DNA of 64,000 bases from Epiperipatus broadwayi (Eukaryota; Onychophora; Udeonychophora; Euonychophora; Peripatidae), in contig JAQFVV010012574.1 of NCBI GenBank assembly GCA_028023455.1, positions 1 to 64,000 of the forward strand, written 5' to 3'. The position numbers were made by a program, and so were the translations under genes. This document shows, one piece after another, positions 21,117 through 31,096 of this stretch. Numbering within the stretch: position 1 is the first letter of the stretch; each line of letters opens with the position of its first letter. Under the pieces are notes generated by a model. The model did no database searches. It saw only the letters and a list, made by a program, of their open reading frames with translations, and had not been told where the DNA came from.

Positions 21117-21158
21117 TCCTCACTGATGAAGGCCACAAGCCAGAAACTAGTCTGGGGA
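21117..21158 (+). ncRNA. Hammerhead ribozyme motif, type I (element B1)
   Basis: Stem I TCCTCA/TGGGGA (one G-U), core CTGATGA at 21123-21129, stem II GGC/GCC with loop CACAA and an A-A mismatch next to the core, GAAA at 21143-21146, two-base-pair stem III AC/GT with loop TA, cleavage triplet GTC ending at 21152. Such a short stem III is a mark of PLE hammerheads that work best as dimers. Confidence 0.75.
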
Positions 21159-21272
21159 TTTGGATGAGTAGGCACTAGATAGGGATTTTATGCACAAGCC
21201 TTCTGGCATCCATTGATTGCTCTTGTTAGCACAAGATGGCACTACTATATGGAGAGTGTTGTTTTGTTTTGA

Positions 21273-21287
21273 ATTCTTTCGATAAGC
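21273..21287 (+). repeat. 15-bp target-site duplication, right (element B1)
   Basis: Exact copy of 20477-20491. Confidence 0.85.
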
Positions 21288-23360
21288 TTTCAGATTTTCC
21301 CTTTCCAAAAACAATGGATAAAGTTTTATTAATTAAAAAAAAGATAAGTATTTAAAATGTAAGGATTTCCTAATTAAAATCATTTTCTGATTTTACAGTA
21401 AATTTTGTAACATTGATAATGAAAGAAGCACTAGCCTGAAGGCATCAGATACAGTACATATAGCTCTGAAAAGTTTGGAGAGGGAGAAGCCATCTTTGTT
21501 TCAGAAAAGTGCCAGTAAATTCTGTGCTTTTTAAAATCATGAATTCAAATAGTGTTCCTATCATGGTAAGAGGCTAAACATCAGGAATCTGGCTATGGTT
21601 CCTAAAGTCCCCTGAAAATCTTCAATGAAACTGCTAAATCCTTTTCGGACCAATCATGCTGCTAAAATCATGAAAATCCATTAAAATGCTGTTCAAGTAA
21701 TCGACCAAATGCATGCCTACGTTTTACCAACCCAGATGTGTAAACTAAGGAACCAGCCTGGAAGAAATGGTAATATATTTCCATAATGAGCCGTAACTTT
21801 CTGGCCAGTTTCGAACTTTACTTTACACTCCCTTTAAGAGCTCTTTTCATTCTTTAATGTAAATCTGTACAAAACTTTCTTTTATTTATGCTTTTTAAAT
21901 TCATAGTAAATTTCTCAACCTCTAGTCTTTAACTTTCCTTTCTTACGATGGTGGTTCATTTATTATATTATATATATTTATTGTGTGATTTATTAATGTT
22001 GTTTATTTTTAATTATACGCCAATAATCCTTCGACTCGATGAGCTCCTTGGTTTCATTTGCTTTATGCAAATAATATATTAAGTCTAATAGTAATTCTTG
22101 CCCATTAGAACTAAATTTATACATTCTATTAATCATCGAGTTGAAAGAAATTATTAAATGTTTACTATTTTTATAATGGGCTAATAACAAATTATTAGCT
22201 CCATTGCTAATCTATGCCCCAGCTATTTTTTGTATTCACCAATATGTATTTACTCGTATATAATCTTAAAATATTTTTGCAAAAAGGATCGATAAAGGAA
22301 TCAACTAAATATATTCTAATTCAAATTTCTGTTATTTTCTATTAAGATTTAGGAAGGGCACGATGTTTGGGGCATGATTCATATAATTTTATAATGCTTT
22401 AAAATAATTTTACTTAAAAGCTTGTTTGACTTTAATTAATTTGATCAAGTCATCATGTAGAGCATTCTATAATAAATTGGGTTTTATTATTCAAATGATG
22501 ACTATCAAGTCATCATCTTCGAACATTGCTGACATAGGGAAATCTTCTGCTCCTTACACTTGTCAGTGGTGATATTACCATTATTTTAATTATAGGGGAA
22601 GAAAGCACTTCCTCCCCCGCTCATGTTATATTTGGAACACCAAAGGTTCATAGCTATGACTCAGCCTGGCTTTCCTGTGTTTTATCATTTCCTTAAAGGG
22701 CAGTAAGACTTGTGAAATACAAGCCACCATAAGACTTAAATCACCGACCAGCTATTATCTTTCAATTTCAGTTTATAGCTCATAATTCGTCAGCACCGTT
22801 GCCTCTCTGTTCCAGTAAAGCCCGCTCTTATGCTCTTAATTTGTGATGAAGTGATTTAAATTAACGTTGAACAAATTCTCAGTTATCTCAAATTAAATGT
22901 TTTATAATACAGGTTAAAGTATATGCCCTAAGTACATATCTTGCTCTTCATGAATGGATTTGCTAATGTGAAAATAAATCTCACATTCTTTTGTATAAAA
23001 TTAGAGTAATAATTTCCTTTACAACTGAATACCTTTATCTGCCTTTAGTTTCTTGTTGGGGGCACGGACATAGAAATTTATAATATTGCATAATACTCAT
23101 TAGCATATAATAAGGACCGCCACTCTTATTATAATTATAAACTATGTTTAAGGACTAGAAGTAATTAATATAATCATCATTTAAATTGAACAAAACTATT
23201 ACTAGTATTATTAAATATTTTATTAACACACTTGGTTTATTAAGTCTTTTATTCAATAATTATTTAATGTTAAGGCTCGCTGTCTGTGTCGGCAACCCAA
23301 ACATATACATAGGACTCGATTTAAAATAATCTTTAGTCAGTTTATTATCCAATATTAATG
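21288..23360. other. A+T-rich DNA, no gene seen
   Basis: No frame or RNA is supported. 21400-21780 and 22340-23060 have a more mixed composition than their surroundings and may be old repeats, but no family is recognised. Confidence 0.5.
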
Positions 23361-23618
23361 TCAGTTCAGGGGTCTCTCATCCTCATCAACCGTTGAGCTA
23401 ATTTTTTGGTGCATAGCACTGTGCCATAGATTTAGATCATCCATTGATCTAGGCTGGTGAGTTGGGTTTGAATTCTGTTTGGTTGAGCTGAGTTTGGATC
23501 CGACTTGCAGTTTAGGTGGTGGACGTTTTTCGACCGGTACAGTATAGTATTTCCAGATTGACCATTGGCAAATTTTATCCATTTTCTTACCACTAAAATT
23601 TCCAGCTGAGACTAACAC
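23361..23618 (-). CDS. Short hypothetical ORF or exon, unrecognised
   Basis: An 85-codon minus-strand frame with codon use and CpG content more like coding DNA than its flanks. It is polar, with PVEKRPPPKL near residue 28, PRSMDDLNLW near residue 57 and an acidic end DEDERPLN. A T-rich stretch and possible AG acceptors (TGTTAG, CTCAG, TTTTAG) lie just upstream, so it could be a terminal exon whose true start is a splice site rather than the ATG. I do not recognise a domain. It could equally be a chance frame in an old repeat. Confidence 0.22.
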   Translation of the reverse strand: MLVSAGNFSGKKMDKICQWSIWKYYTVPVEKRPPPKLQVGSKLSSTKQNSNPTHQPRSMDDLNLWHSAMHQKISSTVDEDERPLN

Positions 23619-24849
23619 ACAGAGAGACTCTTTCTCTAGATTGAAGACAAGTTTTCAGATTACTTTAGGGGGTAACTTCTGTACATTTTATTCCATTAAA
23701 AGCAGATTACATGGAGTAAGATGAGGTCTAGGTTTTAACTTTCTCTCTGTCAAAAATTTCAGTTGGCTGAGTGAGATAAAACTCTAAACTTTTGATTGGT
23801 CAATTACAGAATCAGTAGTAAAAATATATTCATCTCTTCATATTATATTCATTTTAGTTTCATTTGTAAAAAGTAGATTAATAATTTATCAGATTATGAA
23901 AGTGAACAAAAGTTTTTTTCAAAAATAAATTTCTATTTATAATTATAAAATATTCAATAGCAGAAGACCTAAAAAGAAAGTTTATAACAAATTAGTAAGT
24001 GTTGTGGCATCAGTGATTTCTTTCTCAATTTATGTTTGTGTAAAAGTAAAGAATTTTTTTTTACGAAAATCTTAGTATTTTTTTAAATAATTATATTTTC
24101 AGTACATTTTATCAAAATAATTTATAATATCTAAAAAAAATACTAAAAAAACACTCTAAAACATTAATCATTTTGAAAAGCAAAACAAAGAAGTTGGAGC
24201 AGTGAAAATGATTGACAGGTACTCTTTTTTTGTTTGAAAGAGAACCAACCAATCAGCATCTGGGAAAGTCTACCTTCTTCCATTGTTGTAGAGTCTAATG
24301 TCAATATTATTGATTTTTTACTTGTAAAATAATTTAAGAGAGGGCATCTTATGGTACATTTTAAGCTTTCAAATGAGTAAATTTGCTACGATAACATAAA
24401 AATTGATGGTTTTAGAGCGTTGGAAAATGATAAACTCATAGTATGCTAAAAGCTTGGTTAAAACTTGACTTCTGCTTCTTCTTTAGCAGCTGAGACTAAG
24501 ACTTGACTGTTCTCTTCAACAGCTAAGTTAGGAATAATTTATTTTTACCAGACACTTGAATCTTCTATCATATTCACACCTTTGTTATTTTTTTAGAACA
24601 TTCTCACCATGTCAATCACATCTGTCTCCAATATAACAATCAATTAGGTAAATTTTTACAAGCACAATTTTTCAGATATTTCTCTTCTTAAACTTTGACA
24701 TTGAAAAACAAATCAAAAACTTAAATTGGCATCATAAATTTCATGGTCATTCCTTTCTAATTAAAAAATGTTTTTTTTTTCAAATAGAAAAACAAAATAA
24801 TTACACTGTTTGGAATATTTCCATTATCTAATATTTGTATTTAATGTCT
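23619..24849. other. A+T-rich DNA, no gene seen
   Basis: No supported feature other than homopolymer tracts. Confidence 0.5.
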
Positions 24850-24988
24850 TTAGAAAAATTTAAATTTAAAATTTCAAATATATTTAACTGTTAGTAATCA
24901 CACATCAAACAAGTTAGTATATGCACATTTCAAGAGGTATTATTCTTCCCTCTTCTTCAAGTGTTTTTGGCCTGACCAGTGACAGTAC

Positions 24989-25071
24989 TAGCATGGGAAT
25001 TGAACCTGAACTCTTAGATTCTTGAGTATTGAATTTTAAAGTAATGATTTAATCAACTAAACCATCCTGCC
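24989..25071 (-). repeat. tRNA-like segment of the PLE/SINE tail (minus copy)
   Basis: Reads GGATGGTTTAGTTGATTAAA (A-box-like) and later CAGGTTCAATTCCCATGC (B-box-like). It lacks a clean cloverleaf and is a tRNA-derived SINE head or tail rather than a tRNA gene. Confidence 0.55.
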
Positions 25072-25690
25072 AAAGGCAAGTCAGTAGAAATTTCATATTC
25101 TTATCTATGAGATTCCTATGATTTCTCCACTTTTTCTTCTTAAGAGCAAAGTTGATTAGTGGCTTCCATACATTATGTATAATCACACTAGGTTGACATA
25201 TAGGATTGTTTGCCATTGTCAGGTGAGCAGCTTTTTTAAATTTTCTTTGTACATTTTTTTCTTTATCCAATATTTTTGTGTTTTCCCAATTGAATATATG
25301 TTCATTGATACATACATGGTCTGCTACCTTAGACACATCTGTTTTATTTATTCTAATCATCAGTGTGGGTTCTTGCAAGTGCTTTTCAATGAGATGACTG
25401 GTCTCACCAATATATGTTCTTTCACATTCACATGGTATTTTATAGATAGTTTTTTCTTATCAGCATTTCAAGTTTAGGCTTTGTAGATATTAGAATGTCT
25501 CACAGTGTGGTATGGCTTTGGAAGGTTGTTCTGATGTTATACTGATTGCAGATTTTCCTTAATTTGTCTGGTATTTTTGGTATGTACAACTACACAACAG
25601 TACCAATAATTTTTTTATTTTAATAGTTCTTTTTGTTGTCTATTCAAGATTTTCTTAATAACAGGTGATGGATAATCATTTTTCATAAGA
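25049..25690 (-). pseudogene. Penelope-like linker and GIY-YIG endonuclease, broken
   Basis: Read from 25690 leftwards: NDYPSPVIKKIL (linker start), a stop, then YIPKIPDKLRKICNQYNIRT in another frame, more stops, then IPCECERTYIGETSHLIEKH and, in the same frame, KVADHVCINEHIFNW, KILDKEKN and RKFKKAAHLT, ending near NVWKPLI. This is the PLE order: linker, C.C....YIGET motif, R/K..H helix, E.H.....W and a KR.F.EA helix. In intact elements the domain nicks target DNA. Several frameshifts and stops make this copy dead. The continuation into the tRNA-like tail provides the last stop. Confidence 0.8.
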
Positions 25691-25692
25691 GT

Positions 25693-25925
25693 TTGTTCAA
25701 TTGGGAAAACACAAAAATATTGGATAGAGAAGAAAAGGTACAAAAAAGAAAATTTAAAGAAGCTGCTCACATGACTATGGGGAACAATCCCATAAGTCAA
25801 CCTAGTGTGACTATACATAATGTATGGAACCACCAATCAACTTTGTTCTTAAAAGGGAAAAGTGGAGAAATCAGGAGGAACCTCATAGGTAAGTATATGA
25901 AATTTCTACTGACTGTTGCCATTGG
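25693..25925 (+). pseudogene. 5'-truncated inverted copy of the same GIY-YIG C-terminus
   Basis: Reads FNWENTKILDREEKVQKRKF then KEAAHMTMGNNPISQPS, a close relative of the minus copy at 25049-25378. It lacks the YIGET half, which shows where the inverted copy was truncated. Confidence 0.75.
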
Positions 25926-26005
25926 CAAGATGGCTCAGGTGGTTAGAGCATTACCTTAAAATTCAATACTCAAGAATTTAAGGGTCTAGGTTCAATTCCC
26001 ATTAT
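25926..26005 (+). repeat. tRNA-like segment of the PLE/SINE tail (plus copy)
   Basis: TGGCTCAGGTGGTTAGAGCA is a good A box and AGGTTCAATTCCC a good B box, 45 bp apart. The middle pairs poorly, so it is a tRNA-derived element. Confidence 0.6.
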
Positions 26006-26822
26006 TGTACTGTCACTGGTTAGGCCAGCAACACCTGAAAAAAAAGGGAGAATACTTCTCAAGACATTGTGTAAATATACTAACTTGTTTAATGTGCTTT
26101 TACTAACAGTTGGATATATTTAGAATATTTAAATTAAGTTAAATTTTTCTAAAGATATTTAAAACTCACATTAGGTGATGGAAGTAGTCCAAACAAAAAT
26201 TACAACTAAAACACCATTATCACAAACTTTCAGGAAAACACAAAATAATTATACTGATTTGATTTTTTGTAATGAGGAGTGATAAAGTGGAAAAAAACTA
26301 TTGTAATTAAAAATAAAATTTACCAAAAGTATTAAAATCTATTTTTTTTCTTTCTAAAAATACTATTAAACATAATATTTTACCTCTCTTAGAACATTAA
26401 AATTAAATATTATTAAACAATTTCCTAAAAAGAGGATTCCCCCCCTCTCTATATCTTTTTTAAAAGAAAAAAAAATAGAAGCAACTGGTAATTAAATAAA
26501 ATTATTAAAGAGAGAGAACAAAAGTAATTATTTATCTGATTTTATAATTTTCTCTCACTTCTACCAACATTTACAAATTATAATACCTATTGAGATATAC
26601 ATATTACGATTAAAAAGCAAGTTTGACAATTATTTAAAGAAAATTCTCTAGAATGCTCCTACTATCATGTGGAAATAAAAGTAAATCATTTAATTAAATG
26701 AAGCCCATTATTAATATATAAAAATATGCATAGGAAAATTAAATATTATTTTCACCATAAATTAAATAATTGTAAACTAAACTTGAAAAACATGTTGCCC
26801 AACTATGTAGCCAACTGGTTAC

Positions 26823-26844
26823 TATATATATATATATATATATA
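26823..26844. repeat. (TA)n microsatellite
   Basis: About eleven TA units directly before the element C fragment. Confidence 0.9.
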
Positions 26845-26845
26845 A

Positions 26846-26900
26846 GTATAGAGGATTTGGGCTCCCAGGTTTGTGAAGAGTGCCTGGTTTTCAAATATTT
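26846..26900 (+). repeat. 3' end fragment of element C
   Basis: CCCAGGTTTGTGAAGAGTGC followed by CTGGTTTTCAAATATTT matches the 3' ends at 62953-62990 and 63431-63466. Confidence 0.7.
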
Positions 26901-27240
26901 ATATATATATTGTAACGGGCACATACGTACATTACATTATTTTTTATTAGTAAACATTAAAAAAAAAATTCACCAATAAAAATTTCTTTTTTAAAAATTA
27001 AAAACTGAAAATTAAAAAATCATCTTAAACTTGTATATATATATAAATCGCACAGGAGAGAAAAATTATTAAAATAAACTTTATTAAAGAAAAAGTATTT
27101 TAAAACTAAATTTTAAAAAGATTTGGAGATAAAATTATATCTTTAAATTTATCTTTAAATATATCTTTGGATTTGGAAAACAAATTAATTAATCTTTTGT
27201 AAAATGGAAATGATTATTTTAATTAGTAATCTAGCCTTTG

Positions 27241-28640
27241 GCCATTTAAATGTATAAGCACCGGTCAGATAGGAAAACAATAGAAACTTTTAGCAAATGA
27301 AAGAAATCCATCGGGAAATCGGACCTCAATGAAAAGGTTTTCACCATCATGACGTAATGTTGAGTTAATCCACAAAATTATTATAAAAAGGAAAAGTTGG
27401 AAATTATTGATTATTAAGAGAGGACTGAGATGTGTTAAGTCAGAGAGTTGGAGGTGAAGGGATTGAAAGACGCACTTTCAATTCCTTCAGTTGTTATTAA
27501 AATGGAAAAATGAAACATCGCTTTTTTTATACTGAGGACAACAGGATCGTCGGGGGATTTAATGTGGATTCCAAACGGCATGCAATGAATAAAGAGGAAC
27601 GTTGAAAAAAAAATTGTAAGAACTTTAAAAACATTTTGAAACACTAAGAACTTTAAAATATAAACTTTCTCAGTCTTTAATTTATTAAGAAATAGAATCC
27701 TATCTGACCAACGTTATTTATTAATTAGTTATAATTTTATTTAATGTATTTCTTTTGTAAAATCATTTCCATTTATTTATTTATTTGTTCTTTAAGTTTT
27801 ATTATGATTTCTGTTTTTCATTAAACTAGTTATATAAACATTAAACTTAAGTCGGGCGTGAATGGCTATATAGATTTGTAAAGTTATATTAGGGAAGGGT
27901 AATCTTAGGTTATTTGTTTCATGGTTGAATTGGGTCGATGAATTGGATATATTGATGTAGTTAGTAGATGTAATTCGAGATTCGCTAGGGGCAGAATCAC
28001 TTGTATACACCGCACACTTCCTCTTGCCTAGGGAATGCAATTGTAAGTCGGCAAAATGACCACAGTCCATTTCTATGGAGTTTTTTATTGTTCTTCTCGT
28101 TAGATAGATGTAATATTCCTATATGACAGAGTCAATGTCTTATCTTAACCTATTTTGTGTTGCCGTATTCGTATTACATTGAATACATCGATATATCAGA
28201 TGGATTGATGCCAGGTTGACTGCGAATTTTTAGCCTAAGGTTAAATGGGGATAGAATGTTTTATCTTCAAATGCAAATCTATGTAGTCCATTCATACTCG
28301 ACACCCATAAATAAAATTGCATTAAATTTAAGTTGGGTATAGATGCTTGCATGGGTTCATTACTGGTTAATTATGTTTTTGGTTTTCATGGGTGATCAAA
28401 ATATATAGACATTCAGTAAATACTGATACCTTACGGTGAGTATCTAAGATGTATTTATTCGGATGTCTTTTAAGTTATTGGTGTTAATGTGGTGTCTTAT
28501 GATGAACACCATTGGGTTTCTTGTATTCCCTATGCAATTGATGGTATCAATGATTTTGTATTTTGATCGTTTATGTTTACTCTGAAATGATTTTAACTGT
28601 GTAATCTATGTAACCGATCTATACTCAACATTATAAAACA
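27241..28640. other. Region of different composition, unidentified
   Basis: More CpG and fewer A-tracts than the flanks. There is a TATAAAAAG near 27383 followed by G-rich sequence, and loosely repeated phrases such as TAAGTCGGGCGTGAATGGC (27849) and TAAGTTGGGTATAGATGC (28329). The composition resembles the LTR element at 1-8360, so a solo LTR or another retroelement piece is possible. No frame is convincing. Confidence 0.3.
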
Positions 28641-29063
28641 AACTTTCATAAATCCATCTGTGCGAACTTAATTAAAATGTAAATTTATAATATTATAAAA
28701 ATTAAAATGTAAATTTAAATTATAAAATCAAATTAAAATCTAAAATAAACACACTAAAATAAAAATGTTAAATGTTATATATATGTGTGCGTAAATAAAT
28801 TTTTGTATGTTAATTACTGGCAGTGGCTTATTTTATTCCTTTTTTATATATTCTTAGATAAGAATTTATATTATATTATTTAATCTCTGCTACTCCTTGA
28901 GCTAGTGACTTGGGCTAATGACCGGAATCAAAATTTGAAAAAAAAAAAAGTTTTTTTTTTTGACTTACGTATCTGCCTACTTTATAAATTTTTCTAGCTT
29001 TAAATGCCTAGATGGCACCCTGTAGTGCAGATCACGTTAAGTGTTATTCTCTGGATCATTACA

Positions 29064-29082
29064 ATATATATATATATATATT
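29064..29082. repeat. (TA)n microsatellite
   Basis: About nine TA units. Confidence 0.85.
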
Positions 29083-29513
29083 AGGGATGAATCATCCATG
29101 TATTGAATGGAATGAGTGCTTCTTTATAACAAATCACTAAAATTTTCAAAAGGTTCAATTAAAATTTAATTTAAAAAATTCACTTTCATTTTTTACCAAC
29201 AATTGAATTGTTTTTATGTATAGTAAAGAATGAATTTGACCAACACATTATTGGTTGATTATAAGAAGTTCAAACAATGCTAATATCTAATTTACAGTTA
29301 CAACTTAAGAATGCTAAGAGCATTCAGAAGATAAAAATATTCTTGATAATTTATTCTCTGATTTACAGATAAGAGAGTTTCAGATTTTTCTTGATGTGTG
29401 CAATATGTATATATTAGTCAGTATTATGTAAAAATTGTTGTGGCAAGTGAAATAAAATCATTATAAAAAGATTATATAGTGTGCCTCCATTCTTAAAAAT
29501 ATCATCTTCATCA

Positions 29514-29516
<3 letters not shown>

Positions 29517-29554
<38 letters not shown>

Positions 29555-29584
29555 TATATATTTATATATATATATATATATAAT
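29517..29584. repeat. Long compound (TA)n microsatellite
   Basis: 68 bp of AT repeats with three single-base interruptions. Confidence 0.95.
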
Positions 29585-30924
29585 ATCATGTATACCATAA
29601 ATAAACATTTCACAATGCAATGTATAAAATAAAATTTATTTTTTTGCTCTCCAGTAGTCATCATCAGTTATAATATTCAAATACACCTGGGTCTCATTGT
29701 ATGCGGTAGATAGGTTCTGCAGAAAACCTGCTTTAAAAAAATCACACAAAAATGGACTTAACTTACCTTGAAAAATGGGGGATAGATTCTGTAATTTTCA
29801 GAAATTGCATAAAAGCAAAGCAACAAGAAAAAATTACTTTAAAATTCGCATTAAAAAAATAAGGAAATAAAGTATGACTAATAAAAAATTTCAAATATTT
29901 GAAAAAAATTAATACAAGACAAACTTTTTTTACTTTTTTTTATTAACTACAGTATTTAATTTTACATTTTTACATACATATTCTAATAATTACCACTATT
30001 TGACAATATGCATTTGTTTGTGAACTGGTAGAAATCAGATTCATCATAAGAAGTACAACTAGCGCCAGTTTCAGATTTGTGCTGTGTCAATGGCTTTCTG
30101 TCGACAATGTGATTTTATTAATTGTTTATAAAGCTTGTGATATCCAGACATATAATTATTTAGCTCTCAGTTGGAATTTAAGAGGTTGTTCATTGCAGGA
30201 AACTCAGATTTCAGCATTTCTGATGTTTTTCTTTCTCTCAAACATCAACGTAAAATCTATGATTAACGGGTTTTTACTTATCAGAAAATATTAAATTTGT
30301 TCTTTTGTGTTCACTACTGAAATAAATTTTAAATGTTCACATTTTGTTTCTGTAGTAAAAAAAATGAGATCGCAATCAAAACAAAAAGATTATACATTAT
30401 TATTAGAAAGATTATTTTCAGTTTAAAAAATCAATAAAATCTTCCTTATTTATTTTAAAAATCTAAAAGGTTATTTATTTCTGTTATACCTAACAAAATA
30501 AGTTTTAAAAGTTTAAATTTTTGAATACTTATTGCATTATTTTTATATGTAAGTATAAATCTATTATTATTATTTACTCATTAGTATAAGTAGGTTATTT
30601 ACATAGAAGCTAAGATTCTAAATACAGCTTCAGGCCGTATTCACGTTAGCTGCTAATATAACATTTTTTTTAAAAAAAAGTATTTCAAGTCAAAATAAGT
30701 TATTAATAATTTAAATATCTTAATATCTAATAAATATAGTGAAATATGAATTTCTTTATTGCATGAAAGAAAAATAAAAAGATATTAAGAAGAAACATGA
30801 ATCACATAATTTCAAAATCGCATTAAAATAATCCACATAAAATAAGAAACAGAGGTATATATAACCATATAATCAATGCTTATCTATAATGCATATATAC
30901 TTATATATGTATATATAATATTAT

Positions 30925-31096
30925 ATATAGAGCTCATAAATAAACTCTTAACAAGCTTTGCAGAATATCCCCAACCCCAGCCCGGTTTCTGCTATAGGCT
31001 TCCTCAATAAGCACACTGAAGAAGCCAGAAGCAGAAACTGGTCTGGGTTGGGGATATTCTGCAGAGCTTGTGAAGAGCTTATTTGTGAGCTCTATA
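30925..31096. mobile_element. Fold-back PLE-type fragment with decayed hammerheads
   Basis: Arms 30925-31000 and 31020-31096 are inverted repeats (AGAGCTCATAAATAAACTCT against AGAGCTTATTTGTGAGCTCT, then TCCCCAACCC against GGGTTGGGGA). The centre holds hammerhead-like cores on both strands. No target duplication is clear. Confidence 0.65.
31011..31050 (+). ncRNA. Degenerate hammerhead motif
   Basis: CTGAAGA at 31016-31022, two-pair stem II GC/GC with A-A mismatch, GAAAC, GTC ending 31043, but stem I has only about three good pairs. The opposite strand has TTGAGGA in place of the core. Same class as element B, probably inactive. Confidence 0.45.

Larger units (their letters stand above)
20492..21272 (+). 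mobile_element. Element B1: PLE-type pseudo-LTR with inverted 5' fragment and hammerhead
   Basis: From left to right: a minus-oriented fragment (20492-20691), a partial plus copy (20692-20870) that is its mirror image, then a full plus copy (about 20871-21272) with TATA box and hammerhead and a tail ending GTTTTGTTTTGAA. A perfect 15-bp target duplication encloses the whole structure, so it was inserted as one unit. No protein is encoded. The same order in the opposite orientation is seen at 52660-53295. The minus fragment stops inside stem II of its ribozyme at 20691. Confidence 0.85.
24850..26260. mobile_element. Inverted pair of Penelope-like 3' ends with tRNA-like tails
   Basis: Minus copy: linker and GIY-YIG (25690 down to about 25075), a tRNA-like segment and an A+T-rich tail down to about 24850. 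Plus copy, joined at about 25690: begins inside the same GIY-YIG domain and runs through the matching tRNA-like segment and tail to about 26260. Both tails end in similar sequence, also present in the fold-back at 50358-50818. The plan, a longer copy plus a 5'-truncated inverted copy, is the same as for element B. Confidence 0.75.
26261..27240. other. A+T-rich DNA with microsatellite and repeat fragment
   Basis: No gene seen; the pieces recognised are listed separately. Confidence 0.5.
28641..30924. other. A+T-rich DNA, no gene seen
   Basis: Contains TA microsatellites only; short frames across them are translations of AT repeats. Confidence 0.5.
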
